A model generated the notes under the pieces. It ran no database searches. It worked only from the letters and a program-made list of their open reading frames with translations, and had not been told where the DNA came from. Positions 13,641-20,294 of a DNA stretch of 20,294 bases are shown one piece after another (the first letter of the stretch is position 1; each line of letters opens with the position of its first letter). The stretch is taken from the NCBI GenBank assembly GCA_015491135.1, contig WFWK01000062.1:1-20294 (forward strand), given 5' to 3'. A program made the position numbers and the translations under genes. Source of the stretch: Patescibacteria group bacterium. GTDB taxonomy: Bacteria; Patescibacteriota; Minisyncoccia; Phycocordibacterales; UBA2100.

Positions 13641-16304
13641 CTATTTGTTAATCACAGCTTTTTTGTGCGAGTTGTTATTTATTTCAAAAACAAAGTTATC
13701 TTTTTCTGTTGTAACTTTTACTTTGTCTTTTTCTTTTAGCTCACCGGAGATCATTTTTTGCGCTATAGGAGTTACTATTTCTTTCTGTACAATACGTTTT
13801 AGAGGCCTTGCTCCATATTGAGGAGTATAACCTTTTTTGGCTATCAGAGCCAAAGCCGAAGGTGTAAGGGTTAGAGAAACCCCTTTCTCAGCAAGTCTTT
13901 GTTTTACCTCTTGTATATGCATTGAGGCTATTTTTTTCACTTCAGCTTTGGAGAGCACGTCAAAAATGATTATTTCATCAAGCCTGTTTATAAACTCAGG
14001 TCTGAAAAAGTCTTTCAATGTTTTCTCTATTTTTTCTTTTATTTGCTCGTATTGAGCCTTTTCGTCTTTTCTGTGACTGAAGCCCAAGGTTGCCATTTTG
14101 TTTATATGTTCGGCACCAAGATTGCTTGTCATAATAATTACGGTGTTTCTAAAGTTTACAGAACGCCCCTTTGCGTCGGTAAGTTGTCCGTTATCAAGAA
14201 CTTGCAACAATATATTAAATACCTCGGGGTGCGCTTTTTCCACCTCGTCAAAAAGTACAACCGAATACGGTCTGTGCCTTATTTTCTCAGTCAAACTACC
14301 CCCCTCTTCGTGTCCAACATAGCCGGGAGGAGAACCTATCATTTTAGAGATGGCATGTTTTTCCATAAACTCCGACATATCAACACGTATCAGAGCATTT
14401 TCATCATCAAATAAAAACTCGGCCAGTGCTTTTGTAAGTTCAGTTTTTCCGACTCCTGTAGGACCAAGAAACAAAAACGAACCTATCGGCCTTTTTGGAT
14501 CTGCAAGACCTGCTCTTGATCTTTTTATTGCATCAGCTATTTTTGAGACCGCCTCGTTTTGTCCAACTATTCGCTTATGCAAAAAGTTTTCCATTTGAGA
14601 GAGCTTTTCCATCTCAGATTGCAACATTTTCTCAGCCGGAATTCCTGTCCATTTTTGAACAACTTTGGCTACGTCTTCAGCTGTTACTTCCTCTTTTATA
14701 ATAGCTTTTCCTTTGCGGAGGTTTTTTCGTTTTTGTGTTTGCAATTGCAATTCTTTTTTGAGAGCCGGGATTTTACCATGCCTTATTAAAGCGGCCTCTG
14801 CTATATCGGCTCTTGCTTCCGCCGATTCAGCTTGTTGATTTAGCTCTTGCAATGTTCGTGTTATATTTTTTATCCTGTTTAGGACCTTTCTTTCGTTCTC
14901 CCAAGCAATTTCAAGCTCAGATACAGACTCTTTTAAGTCCGCTATTTCTTTTTCAATTTTTTGCAATCTTTGTTTAGCACCTCTTTTTCCTTCTTGGGCT
15001 TCGGCAAGCAGAGCCTCTTTCTCTATTTCCAATCTTAAGATTTTTCTATCCGTATTTTTCAGTTTTTCCGGTTTGTTCTCCAGAGCGATACGCAAAGCGC
15101 TTGAAGCTTCGTCTATAAGGTCAACCGCTTTGTCAGGTAAAAATCTGTCAGTTACATATCTTGCTGACAAATTAACGGCAGAGACTATTGCTTCATCGGA
15201 AATCTTAACTCCATGATAGAGTTCGTATCTCTCTTTCAAACCGCGCAAAATTGTTATTGCATCTTCAATTGAAGGCTCCTCAACTAATACCGGCTGAAAT
15301 CTTCTTGTAAGGGCTGGGTCTTTTTCAATGTGTTTTTGATATTCATTTAAAGTAGTGGCTCCTATTACTTGTATCTCACCTCTGGCAAGCGCCGGTTTAA
15401 GCATGTTTGAGGCATCCATTGATCCCTCAGCTGAGCCGGCGCCAATTATTGTATGCAGTTCATCTATAAACAAAATTATGTTTCCATCTGAGCGCTCCAC
15501 TTCTTTCATTATGGCTTTTAGTCTCTCTTCAAATTCTCCCCTGAATTTGGTTCCCGCTATCAAAAGACCCAAGTCAAGAGAGACAAGTTCTTTCCCTTTT
15601 AGAGATTCGGGAACTTCTCCAAGCGCTATTTTTTGCGCCAAACCTTCAACTATTGCAGTTTTTCCAACTCCCGCCTCACCTATCAAAACGGGATTATTTT
15701 TTGTGCGTCTGGAGAGTATCTGTATCACTCTGTCAATTTCGGTTTCTCTTCCGATTGTCGGGTCAAGTTTGTTTTCGGCTGCGAGAGTTGTCAGGCTTTT
15801 TGTAAAGCGCGCAATTGCCCTGTTTTGCTTTGGTGGCTCTATATCTTTTATTTTTCCGGTTTTTATATCCGAGTATATTCTTGCAACCTCACCTCTGTTT
15901 ATATCAAAATTATCCAAAACCGCTTTGGCCTCTCCGGGTCTGTCTAAAATAGCAATAAAAAGATGTTCTGTGTTTATGTTTTTTTCTCCAAATCCGGCCG
16001 CTATATGCATTGCATCATGTTGGAGAATTTGAGCTAACTCTTTTGTAAGGTAAAGTTGCATTGATGGAGACAGGGTATCTGCCGAAGCCCCTTCTTCTAA
16101 AGCGTCATATATTAGGTCATAGAGATGTATGGTGTCTACATCCATTTTCTCCAATATGGCAAGAGTAAGGCTTTCTTCTTGGGTAAGAAGCGCTGCAAGC
16201 AAATGCAAAGGGTTTACGTGATTTTGCCCGCGCTCTATAGCTATTTGGTGCGCTTTGTGCACCGCCTCTTTCGCTTTGGTTGTAAATTGCTGAAATGGCA
16301 TCAT
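13641..16304 (-). CDS. clpB: ClpB-type AAA+ disaggregase with a ClpC-like loop
   Basis: 887 residues. Clp N-domain repeats cover about 1-145. NBD1 has Walker A GEAGVGKT (209-216), Walker B LFIDE (278-282) and RR 334-335. A long coiled-coil middle domain spans about 405-535 (KIPALKKELQ at 511-520 matches ClpB). NBD2 has GPTGVGKT (614-621), VLFDE (683-687) and FRPEFINRLDE (767-777). The protein should pull aggregated polypeptides through its hexamer pore. Oddly, the segment after TSNLG (726-730) is about 9 residues longer than in E. coli ClpB and carries LGF (740-742), where ClpC and ClpA have their ClpP-binding loop. The start is MMPFQQF; the second Met is an alternative. The promoter overlaps the upstream stop. 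Confidence 0.93.
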   Translation of the reverse strand: MMPFQQFTTKAKEAVHKAHQIAIERGQNHVNPLHLLAALLTQEESLTLAILEKMDVDTIHLYDLIYDALEEGASADTLSPSMQLYLTKELAQILQHDAMHIAAGFGEKNINTEHLFIAILDRPGEAKAVLDNFDINRGEVARIYSDIKTGKIKDIEPPKQNRAIARFTKSLTTLAAENKLDPTIGRETEIDRVIQILSRRTKNNPVLIGEAGVGKTAIVEGLAQKIALGEVPESLKGKELVSLDLGLLIAGTKFRGEFEERLKAIMKEVERSDGNIILFIDELHTIIGAGSAEGSMDASNMLKPALARGEIQVIGATTLNEYQKHIEKDPALTRRFQPVLVEEPSIEDAITILRGLKERYELYHGVKISDEAIVSAVNLSARYVTDRFLPDKAVDLIDEASSALRIALENKPEKLKNTDRKILRLEIEKEALLAEAQEGKRGAKQRLQKIEKEIADLKESVSELEIAWENERKVLNRIKNITRTLQELNQQAESAEARADIAEAALIRHGKIPALKKELQLQTQKRKNLRKGKAIIKEEVTAEDVAKVVQKWTGIPAEKMLQSEMEKLSQMENFLHKRIVGQNEAVSKIADAIKRSRAGLADPKRPIGSFLFLGPTGVGKTELTKALAEFLFDDENALIRVDMSEFMEKHAISKMIGSPPGYVGHEEGGSLTEKIRHRPYSVVLFDEVEKAHPEVFNILLQVLDNGQLTDAKGRSVNFRNTVIIMTSNLGAEHINKMATLGFSHRKDEKAQYEQIKEKIEKTLKDFFRPEFINRLDEIIIFDVLSKAEVKKIASMHIQEVKQRLAEKGVSLTLTPSALALIAKKGYTPQYGARPLKRIVQKEIVTPIAQKMISGELKEKDKVKVTTEKDNFVFEINNNSHKKAVINK

Positions 16305-16313
16305 ATGTGGTAC

Positions 16314-16342
16314 ATTATCACAAATTGTAGCTACAAAGTCAA
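16314..16342 (-). promoter_or_regulatory. clpB promoter with palindrome between -35 and -10
   Basis: Minus-strand TTGACT (16342-16337), a 17-base spacer and GATAAT (16319-16314) with an upstream TG one base away (extended -10). The ATG follows after 9 bases. The spacer contains the perfect 12-base palindrome TTGTAGCTACAA (16325-16336), a possible operator. It is not a CIRCE element. The -35 includes the TGA stop of the upstream gene. Confidence 0.7.
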
Positions 16343-17241
16343 GGATTTTGCGTTGAAGTTGAATTTAAAGCCTCTGCAGCCGATGCCGCCTGTTGAGAGC
16401 TTTCGTCGTTTTGCGTTTGAGAGTTTTGTTGTGTGGAAGTTGAATTTTCGTCGGTGTTTTCTTCTTCAGATTCAGACTGTTTTGATTCAGACGAGTATTG
16501 GGAGACGGCTGAGAGTAAAGACCTGCCAACCAAAAACCATTTTGGACCATTGACTCTTGCAGTTTGAGTACTTATACCCAAAACCGCCCCTCCGTCAACT
16601 ACCACAACAGAGCCGGGTAAAACTTCATCTGAAACGGAGATTTTAAACATTCCAACTGAAAGCTCAGATACAATTCCTTCTGAAACTGAAATTCCGTTTT
16701 TCCCACTTATTAAAATAACCGGCATTCCAAGTTCTGTTTTCTCTCCGTAGATAGATGCGGGTGCAGGCACCTTATCCCCTTTAAGCAGAAGAAGGGCTAT
16801 ACTTTTTTCCTCATCGGTAAAGACAACTTGTGCTTCATAAGTGTCCTCTTGTGTTTTTACAGTAAACAACTCTGCATTTGCCGACAGTGTTTTGGCGTCT
16901 GTGGCAACTAGTCCACTGTTTGAAATTGCAACACCTTTACTTAAAAACTGATCACCAAGATAAATTGAGACAACCGAAGGGGTTATTTTGTTTATGGAGT
17001 CTTTGACTATTTGAGTTCTGTCGGGAGTTTGAACAGTTTCTTTTATAACCTTTGTTACAACCTCCGGAGGAGTAACTTTTTCAACTGTTTTTACAACCGT
17101 ACGTTGCACTACACGAGTTATGTCTTTCGGAGCCTGCTCCATCAAAGAGATAACAACCACTCCAGTTGTTATTGAGGAGACAAAACTCACAAGCAGAGCA
17201 AGAAGAATGATTTGTGATTTGGTAAGCTTTTCTAATTCCAT
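16339..17241 (-). CDS. Membrane-anchored trypsin-like protein, probably catalytically dead
   Basis: 300 residues. One membrane segment (about 10-33), a Thr/Val/Lys-rich linker, an HtrA-like double barrel (about 80-245) and a Ser/Gln/Glu-rich tail (250-300). The HtrA landmarks align but the triad does not. GLVATDAKTL has K117 where His belongs (usually TNAHVV). EKSIALLLL has S147 at the usual Asp. LPGSVVVVDGGAVLGIST replaces GNSGGPL, with P209 at the nucleophile position. No PDZ domain is visible. The likely role is substrate or partner binding outside the membrane, but that is inference. The ATG at 17241 is chosen over an upstream TTG; an extended -10 lies 6 bases before it. It sits between ftsW and clpB. 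Confidence 0.68.
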   Translation of the reverse strand: MELEKLTKSQIILLALLVSFVSSITTGVVVISLMEQAPKDITRVVQRTVVKTVEKVTPPEVVTKVIKETVQTPDRTQIVKDSINKITPSVVSIYLGDQFLSKGVAISNSGLVATDAKTLSANAELFTVKTQEDTYEAQVVFTDEEKSIALLLLKGDKVPAPASIYGEKTELGMPVILISGKNGISVSEGIVSELSVGMFKISVSDEVLPGSVVVVDGGAVLGISTQTARVNGPKWFLVGRSLLSAVSQYSSESKQSESEEENTDENSTSTQQNSQTQNDESSQQAASAAEALNSTSTQNP

Positions 17242-17247
17242 TTTCAA

Positions 17248-17276
17248 ATATTAACAAACTTTTAGCAACAGGTCTA
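17248..17276 (-). promoter_or_regulatory. Leaderless promoter of the trypsin-like gene
   Basis: Minus-strand TAGACC (17276-17271) directly after the ftsW stop, a 17-base spacer and TAATAT (17253-17248) with TG one base upstream (extended -10), then 6 bases to the ATG at 17241. Confidence 0.45.
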
Positions 17277-18383
17277 CTAACTTTTTTTAACTTTTCTGGA
17301 TACAGACAACATTATACCCACAGAAAACAAAAATGTTGCCAAAGATGAGCCTCCCTGACTTACAAAAGGCAGTGGCAGACCGGAGAGAGGCGCCAACCCC
17401 AAAAGAGCGTACATATTGAAAAACGCTTGAAATACTATAAGGAATGTTAAACCAAATAAAAGAAAACTGCCAAAATAATCGGGCGCTTTTGAGGCCAAAT
17501 ACAAGCCTCTGCCCAAAAACAGCAAGTAAAGAAGTAACAAAAACAAAGCACCTACCAAGCCAAACTCTTCGGAGTAAACCGCAAAGATAGAGTCGGTTGT
17601 AGGTTCAGGCAAGTATTGAAATTTTTGAACAGATTGCCCAAAACCTCTGCCAAATACTCCGCCGGAGCCTATTGCTATTAAAGATTGAGTTATTTGATAT
17701 CCGCTTCCTTGTGTGTCGGCAAACGGATTTAAAAATGTGGTAAACCTCTCTAGTACATACGGCCTGAACATTGCCAAAACTAAAATTCCTGCAATGCCCA
17801 AGGCGCCAACGAATGTTAGGTGCTTTATCGGAGCGCCGGATATGAAATATAAAGATAAAATGGCTGCAGCTGTTATAACCAAAGTTCCGGTATCAGGCTG
17901 TGCCAACAAAAGCAAAGAAACCGCGGTTAAAACTGCCAAAATCGGAAGAAGCCCAAATTTGTAATCCTTTATTTTTCTATGATGAATTGACAGCCAAGAA
18001 GATACCAGTATAACCGTTGCAATTTTTAAAAGCTCCGAAGGCTGAAAAGAAATTCCAAAAACTGAAATCCATCTTGTTGCACCTCCTGCGGAGACACCTA
18101 TACCCGGGACAAATACAAGAGCTGTTAAAATCATTGCAAACCCAAAAAAGTACCAAGATATTTTTCGCCAAAGTCTGTATGGTATTTTAGATGCGATAGC
18201 CATTGCCACAGCGCCTACTCCAAACCCCAAAGCATATTGGCTAAATATGGCTGATTTAAAAGTTGCAAATCCTTTTGGTATAAGACCCAAAGAGGCTGAG
18301 AAAAAAATAGTTGCCCCCCAAACAGTTAGCAGCAGAACAGACAAAAGAAGCCATCTGTCAATTTGTGTTTTTTTTACTCTCAT
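17277..18383 (-). CDS. ftsW: SEDS-family cell-wall protein FtsW/RodA
   Basis: 368 residues, about ten membrane segments. SEDS proteins polymerise glycan strands from lipid II with a partner class B penicillin-binding protein. Family motifs are FQPSELLKIA, LLAQPDTGT (usually QPDLGT), GYQITQSLIAIGSGGVFGRG, LPEPTTDSIFAVYSEEFG (the loop with the catalytic Asp) and LPLPFVSQGGSS. FtsW versus RodA is not certain; lying next to mraY favours FtsW. The start is the ATG at 18383, which shares its A with the TAA stop of mraY (TAATG), indicating translational coupling. An upstream extension of 29 residues would lie inside mraY and looks nothing like the family. Confidence 0.9.
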   Translation of the reverse strand: MRVKKTQIDRWLLLSVLLLTVWGATIFFSASLGLIPKGFATFKSAIFSQYALGFGVGAVAMAIASKIPYRLWRKISWYFFGFAMILTALVFVPGIGVSAGGATRWISVFGISFQPSELLKIATVILVSSWLSIHHRKIKDYKFGLLPILAVLTAVSLLLLAQPDTGTLVITAAAILSLYFISGAPIKHLTFVGALGIAGILVLAMFRPYVLERFTTFLNPFADTQGSGYQITQSLIAIGSGGVFGRGFGQSVQKFQYLPEPTTDSIFAVYSEEFGLVGALFLLLLYLLFLGRGLYLASKAPDYFGSFLLFGLTFLIVFQAFFNMYALLGLAPLSGLPLPFVSQGGSSLATFLFSVGIMLSVSRKVKKS

Positions 18384-19444
18384 TATCCGACAAGCGCTAT
18401 AATAAACCCTACAAACCCGAAAATAATTGACAAAACCCAATACCTCATGACCACTTTCTCCGGTGGCCAACCGCTGGCTTCAAAGTGATGATGAATTGGA
18501 GCGACTTTAAAAACTTTCCTATGGAAAAATTTTTTGGAGAAAATTTGAATTATATTTGAGGCCACTGTCATAACAAGCAGAGCCCCCACAATCGGCAAAA
18601 CCGCTATTCCTATTCCTCCGCCGAGCGAGTCTGTCATAAAAGCAACTGTTGCCAGAGTCAATGTAATTCCCATGGTTCCGGTTTCACTCATGAAAAACTG
18701 CGCAGGCGGAATGTTGTACCACAGAAAAGCCAGTGTGGCCCCCAGCATTGCGGCGGTAAATGCCGCGAGGTCAATTTGATCTTGGTATAGGGCTATGCCG
18801 GTGTAGACGGCAAAAATTGTGCTGAAGACTCCACCTGAGAGACCATCAAGACCATCTATAACTCCGCTTGCATAAAGAGCCAAAGACAAAATAACAAAAA
18901 AAACAATAACAAAAGGACCCAAATACAAAACACCATCAAAAGGAATTGATATTCCGTCAACTCCGAGTTTTGCATAAAACCACCACCCTACAAAAGAAGA
19001 AAGCAAAACAACAAACAATAATCTTCTTTTTAAAGAAAGACCGTTACCATGGGAAGCAACATCAAGATAATCATTAAAAAGTCCCACCAAAGAACCCAAA
19101 ATAAGAACAAAAAACGGTATCCAAGTTTGAGAACGACTCAAGAAATTTAATTTTTCCGTTACTTTACTTGGGAAAAATATTGACAGAAGTACAATAATGG
19201 CAACGGTTATGATAACACTTCCCCAAACAACTATACCGCCCATTCGGGGTATTCTTTTTTCTTTTTCTTTATGAATTTTATTGAATTCAACCGCTTCTGT
19301 TCCATCAAAGGCCACTTTGCCAGCTTTTTTCTTCCATACTTTGTATTGATTTAGTTTGGAAATTAAAACAGGCGCTATAATAAGCCCGGTTGCAAAAGCT
19401 AAAATTGCAGGAAGTATAACCTTTACAATATTTTCTATCAGCAT
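18383..19444 (-). CDS. mraY: Phospho-N-acetylmuramoyl-pentapeptide transferase
   Basis: 353 residues with about ten membrane segments. It transfers phospho-MurNAc-pentapeptide to undecaprenyl phosphate, making lipid I. Motifs are RIPRMGGIVVW near the N-terminus, LVGLFNDYLDVAS (the Asp-rich site), VIDGLDGLSGG (the conserved nucleotide-binding loop), FMSETGTMG (usually FMGDTGSL) and APIHHHFEASGW (the conserved HHH loop). It feeds MurG, encoded on the other strand at 3973. It is coupled to ftsW by a TAATG overlap. The ATG at 19444 has TATACT 7 bases upstream and no Shine-Dalgarno. Confidence 0.95.
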   Translation of the reverse strand: MLIENIVKVILPAILAFATGLIIAPVLISKLNQYKVWKKKAGKVAFDGTEAVEFNKIHKEKEKRIPRMGGIVVWGSVIITVAIIVLLSIFFPSKVTEKLNFLSRSQTWIPFFVLILGSLVGLFNDYLDVASHGNGLSLKRRLLFVVLLSSFVGWWFYAKLGVDGISIPFDGVLYLGPFVIVFFVILSLALYASGVIDGLDGLSGGVFSTIFAVYTGIALYQDQIDLAAFTAAMLGATLAFLWYNIPPAQFFMSETGTMGITLTLATVAFMTDSLGGGIGIAVLPIVGALLVMTVASNIIQIFSKKFFHRKVFKVAPIHHHFEASGWPPEKVVMRYWVLSIIFGFVGFIIALVG

Positions 19445-19451
19445 AACAAAC

Positions 19452-19480
19452 AGTATACTTACGCTTTGTAGTTTTGGCTA
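19452..19480 (-). promoter_or_regulatory. Leaderless promoter of mraY-ftsW
   Basis: Minus-strand TAGCCA (19480-19475; its TAG is the stop of the upstream carboxypeptidase gene), a 17-base spacer and TATACT (19457-19452), then 7 bases to the mraY ATG at 19444. Confidence 0.55.
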
Positions 19481-20294
19481 GTGTGTGGATAAATGTTCGT
19501 CAAAATCAATCCTATCTTTTTTAACGTAATCATACGTTGCGTTTATAAGTTTTATCATGTCATCAAATCTGCCTTGTTTGGTTGAACCGAGCACAACTGC
19601 AACATATCTGTGTCCAAGTCCCAAATCAAATGCTACAACCAGATTTCCTCCCGCCAGATCGGTGTACCCTGTTTTTCCGGCGACAAATCCCGGCATATCA
19701 CTTAGCGCTTTGTTGGTGTTTATCGCTTCTAGTTTTAAATCTTCATTTGTAAACGGCATTTTCTCGTATGCAGTATTTTCAAGCACATCGGGTATCTCCG
19801 CCAAAGCTATTAAAAACAACTTTACCACATCAACTGCAGAACCGACCGCTCCGGGCTGAAAGTCACTCTCATCAAGACCTGACGGATTGATAAAGTAGGA
19901 CTGTTTCAGGTTTAATTGCAAGGCAAATTTATTCATTTGCGAGACAAAATCAATATTTTTTTCTTTTTCCAAAAAGGAGGCAAGCTCGTTTGCCAACTCG
20001 TTTGAAGAAGTTATCAACATAAAAGCCAGAGCGTCTTTTTTTGTCCATAATTTGCCCGCAAAAGGAATAACTTTTTTATTACTCGGAAGCAGTGAATTTG
20101 CTACGGTTGCTGTCATCAGTTTTGTAATTGATGCTAAAGGCAGCTGTGCATTTGGGTTTTTTGCAAATAAAATTTTATCGGAGTTTACATCATATACCAC
20201 CGCTGACTTGGCTTGCAGTTGCAAATTGTCAAACGGAGACGGTGGCAATATAGCGGCTACCGCCGAGACTTGTCTGCTTTGTGCAGTAAACAAA
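19478..20294 (-). CDS. D-alanyl-D-alanine carboxypeptidase (S11), N-terminus cut off
   Basis: At least 271 residues are visible; the reading frame is open to the window edge, so the start and signal peptide are missing. Peptidase S11 motifs are complete: SITK (about 55-58 in the visible part), SSN (96-98) and KTG (207-209, in VAGKTGYT). The supporting motifs are KSAVVYDVNSDKILFAKN and FINPSGLDESDF. It trims the terminal D-Ala of peptidoglycan stem peptides outside the membrane. The protein ends soon after the catalytic domain (DFDEHLSTH), with no C-terminal amphipathic anchor as in PBP5. Anchoring, if any, must be N-terminal. The first gene seen of the envelope cluster. Confidence 0.9.
   Translation of the reverse strand, partial: LFTAQSRQVSAVAAILPPSPFDNLQLQAKSAVVYDVNSDKILFAKNPNAQLPLASITKLMTATVANSLLPSNKKVIPFAGKLWTKKDALAFMLITSSNELANELASFLEKEKNIDFVSQMNKFALQLNLKQSYFINPSGLDESDFQPGAVGSAVDVVKLFLIALAEIPDVLENTAYEKMPFTNEDLKLEAINTNKALSDMPGFVAGKTGYTDLAGGNLVVAFDLGLGHRYVAVVLGSTKQGRFDDMIKLINATYDYVKKDRIDFDEHLSTH

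Noticed and set aside
16305..16345. CIRCE heat-shock element before clpB
   Set aside because: The TTAGCACTC-N9-GAGTGCTAA pattern is absent; only an unrelated 12-base palindrome is there.
18384..18470. 29-residue N-terminal extension of FtsW
   Set aside because: It is out-of-frame mraY coding sequence and does not resemble SEDS proteins. The TAATG coupling gives a better start.
1..20294. CRISPR array, prophage, insertion sequence with transposase, or defence island
   Set aside because: No regularly spaced repeats and no transposase, phage or Cas-like proteins are seen. The XerC/D protein is of the chromosomal housekeeping type.
1..20294. UGA recoding as in Gracilibacteria/SR1
   Set aside because: Several genes end naturally at TGA at the expected family C-terminus, and no in-frame TGA is needed to extend any family.
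20291..20294. TTG at the window edge as the carboxypeptidase start
   Set aside because: The frame is open to the last base and a signal peptide is expected further upstream, so the gene is simply truncated by the window.

Overview
The window is AT-rich bacterial chromosome with dense, mostly single-copy housekeeping genes. It most resembles a reduced genome of the Candidate Phyla Radiation (Patescibacteria, Parcubacteria-like). That assignment is inferred from the very short IF-2, a DUF4446 membrane protein, a small conserved-looking orphan gene, and start sites that mostly lack a Shine-Dalgarno sequence. TGA is used as an ordinary stop (for example at 3857-3859, 11765-11767 and 16339-16341), which argues against the Gracilibacteria/SR1 code. 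Both tRNA genes lack an encoded CCA end.

Left part (1-3900): bL33 (rpmG), tRNA-Trp and a split-barrel flavin-binding-like protein run rightward. rbfA, infB and a DUF4446 gene run leftward. An orphan gene with a classical Shine-Dalgarno, a perfect palindrome over its promoter and a strong terminator closes this part.

Middle (3970-9480): murG, gltX, a coiled-coil M23 peptidase and a XerC/D recombinase run rightward. The roughly 700-base gap before xerC contains a 390-base block with 13-base perfect inverted ends and several further nested complementary segments. This is a candidate structured RNA or a MITE-like element.

Right part (9490-20294), all leftward: one operon of a DEDDh-like exonuclease, a methyltransferase, a deoxyribonucleotidase-like HAD protein and glmS; then tRNA-Tyr followed directly by rlmH; then a cell-envelope and stress cluster read as D-Ala-D-Ala carboxypeptidase (cut by the window end), mraY, ftsW/rodA, an apparently catalytically dead trypsin-like membrane protein, and a ClpB with an insertion resembling a ClpP-binding loop. 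GlmS supplies glucosamine-6-phosphate, MraY and MurG build lipid I and II, the SEDS protein polymerises or flips, and the M23 and S11 peptidases trim. Most of the peptidoglycan route is therefore represented.

The strongest global signal is regulatory. At about nine genes a -10 hexamer ends only 6-7 bases before the ATG, so transcription should begin at or next to the start codon (leaderless mRNA). The orphan gene at 3464 is the clear exception.
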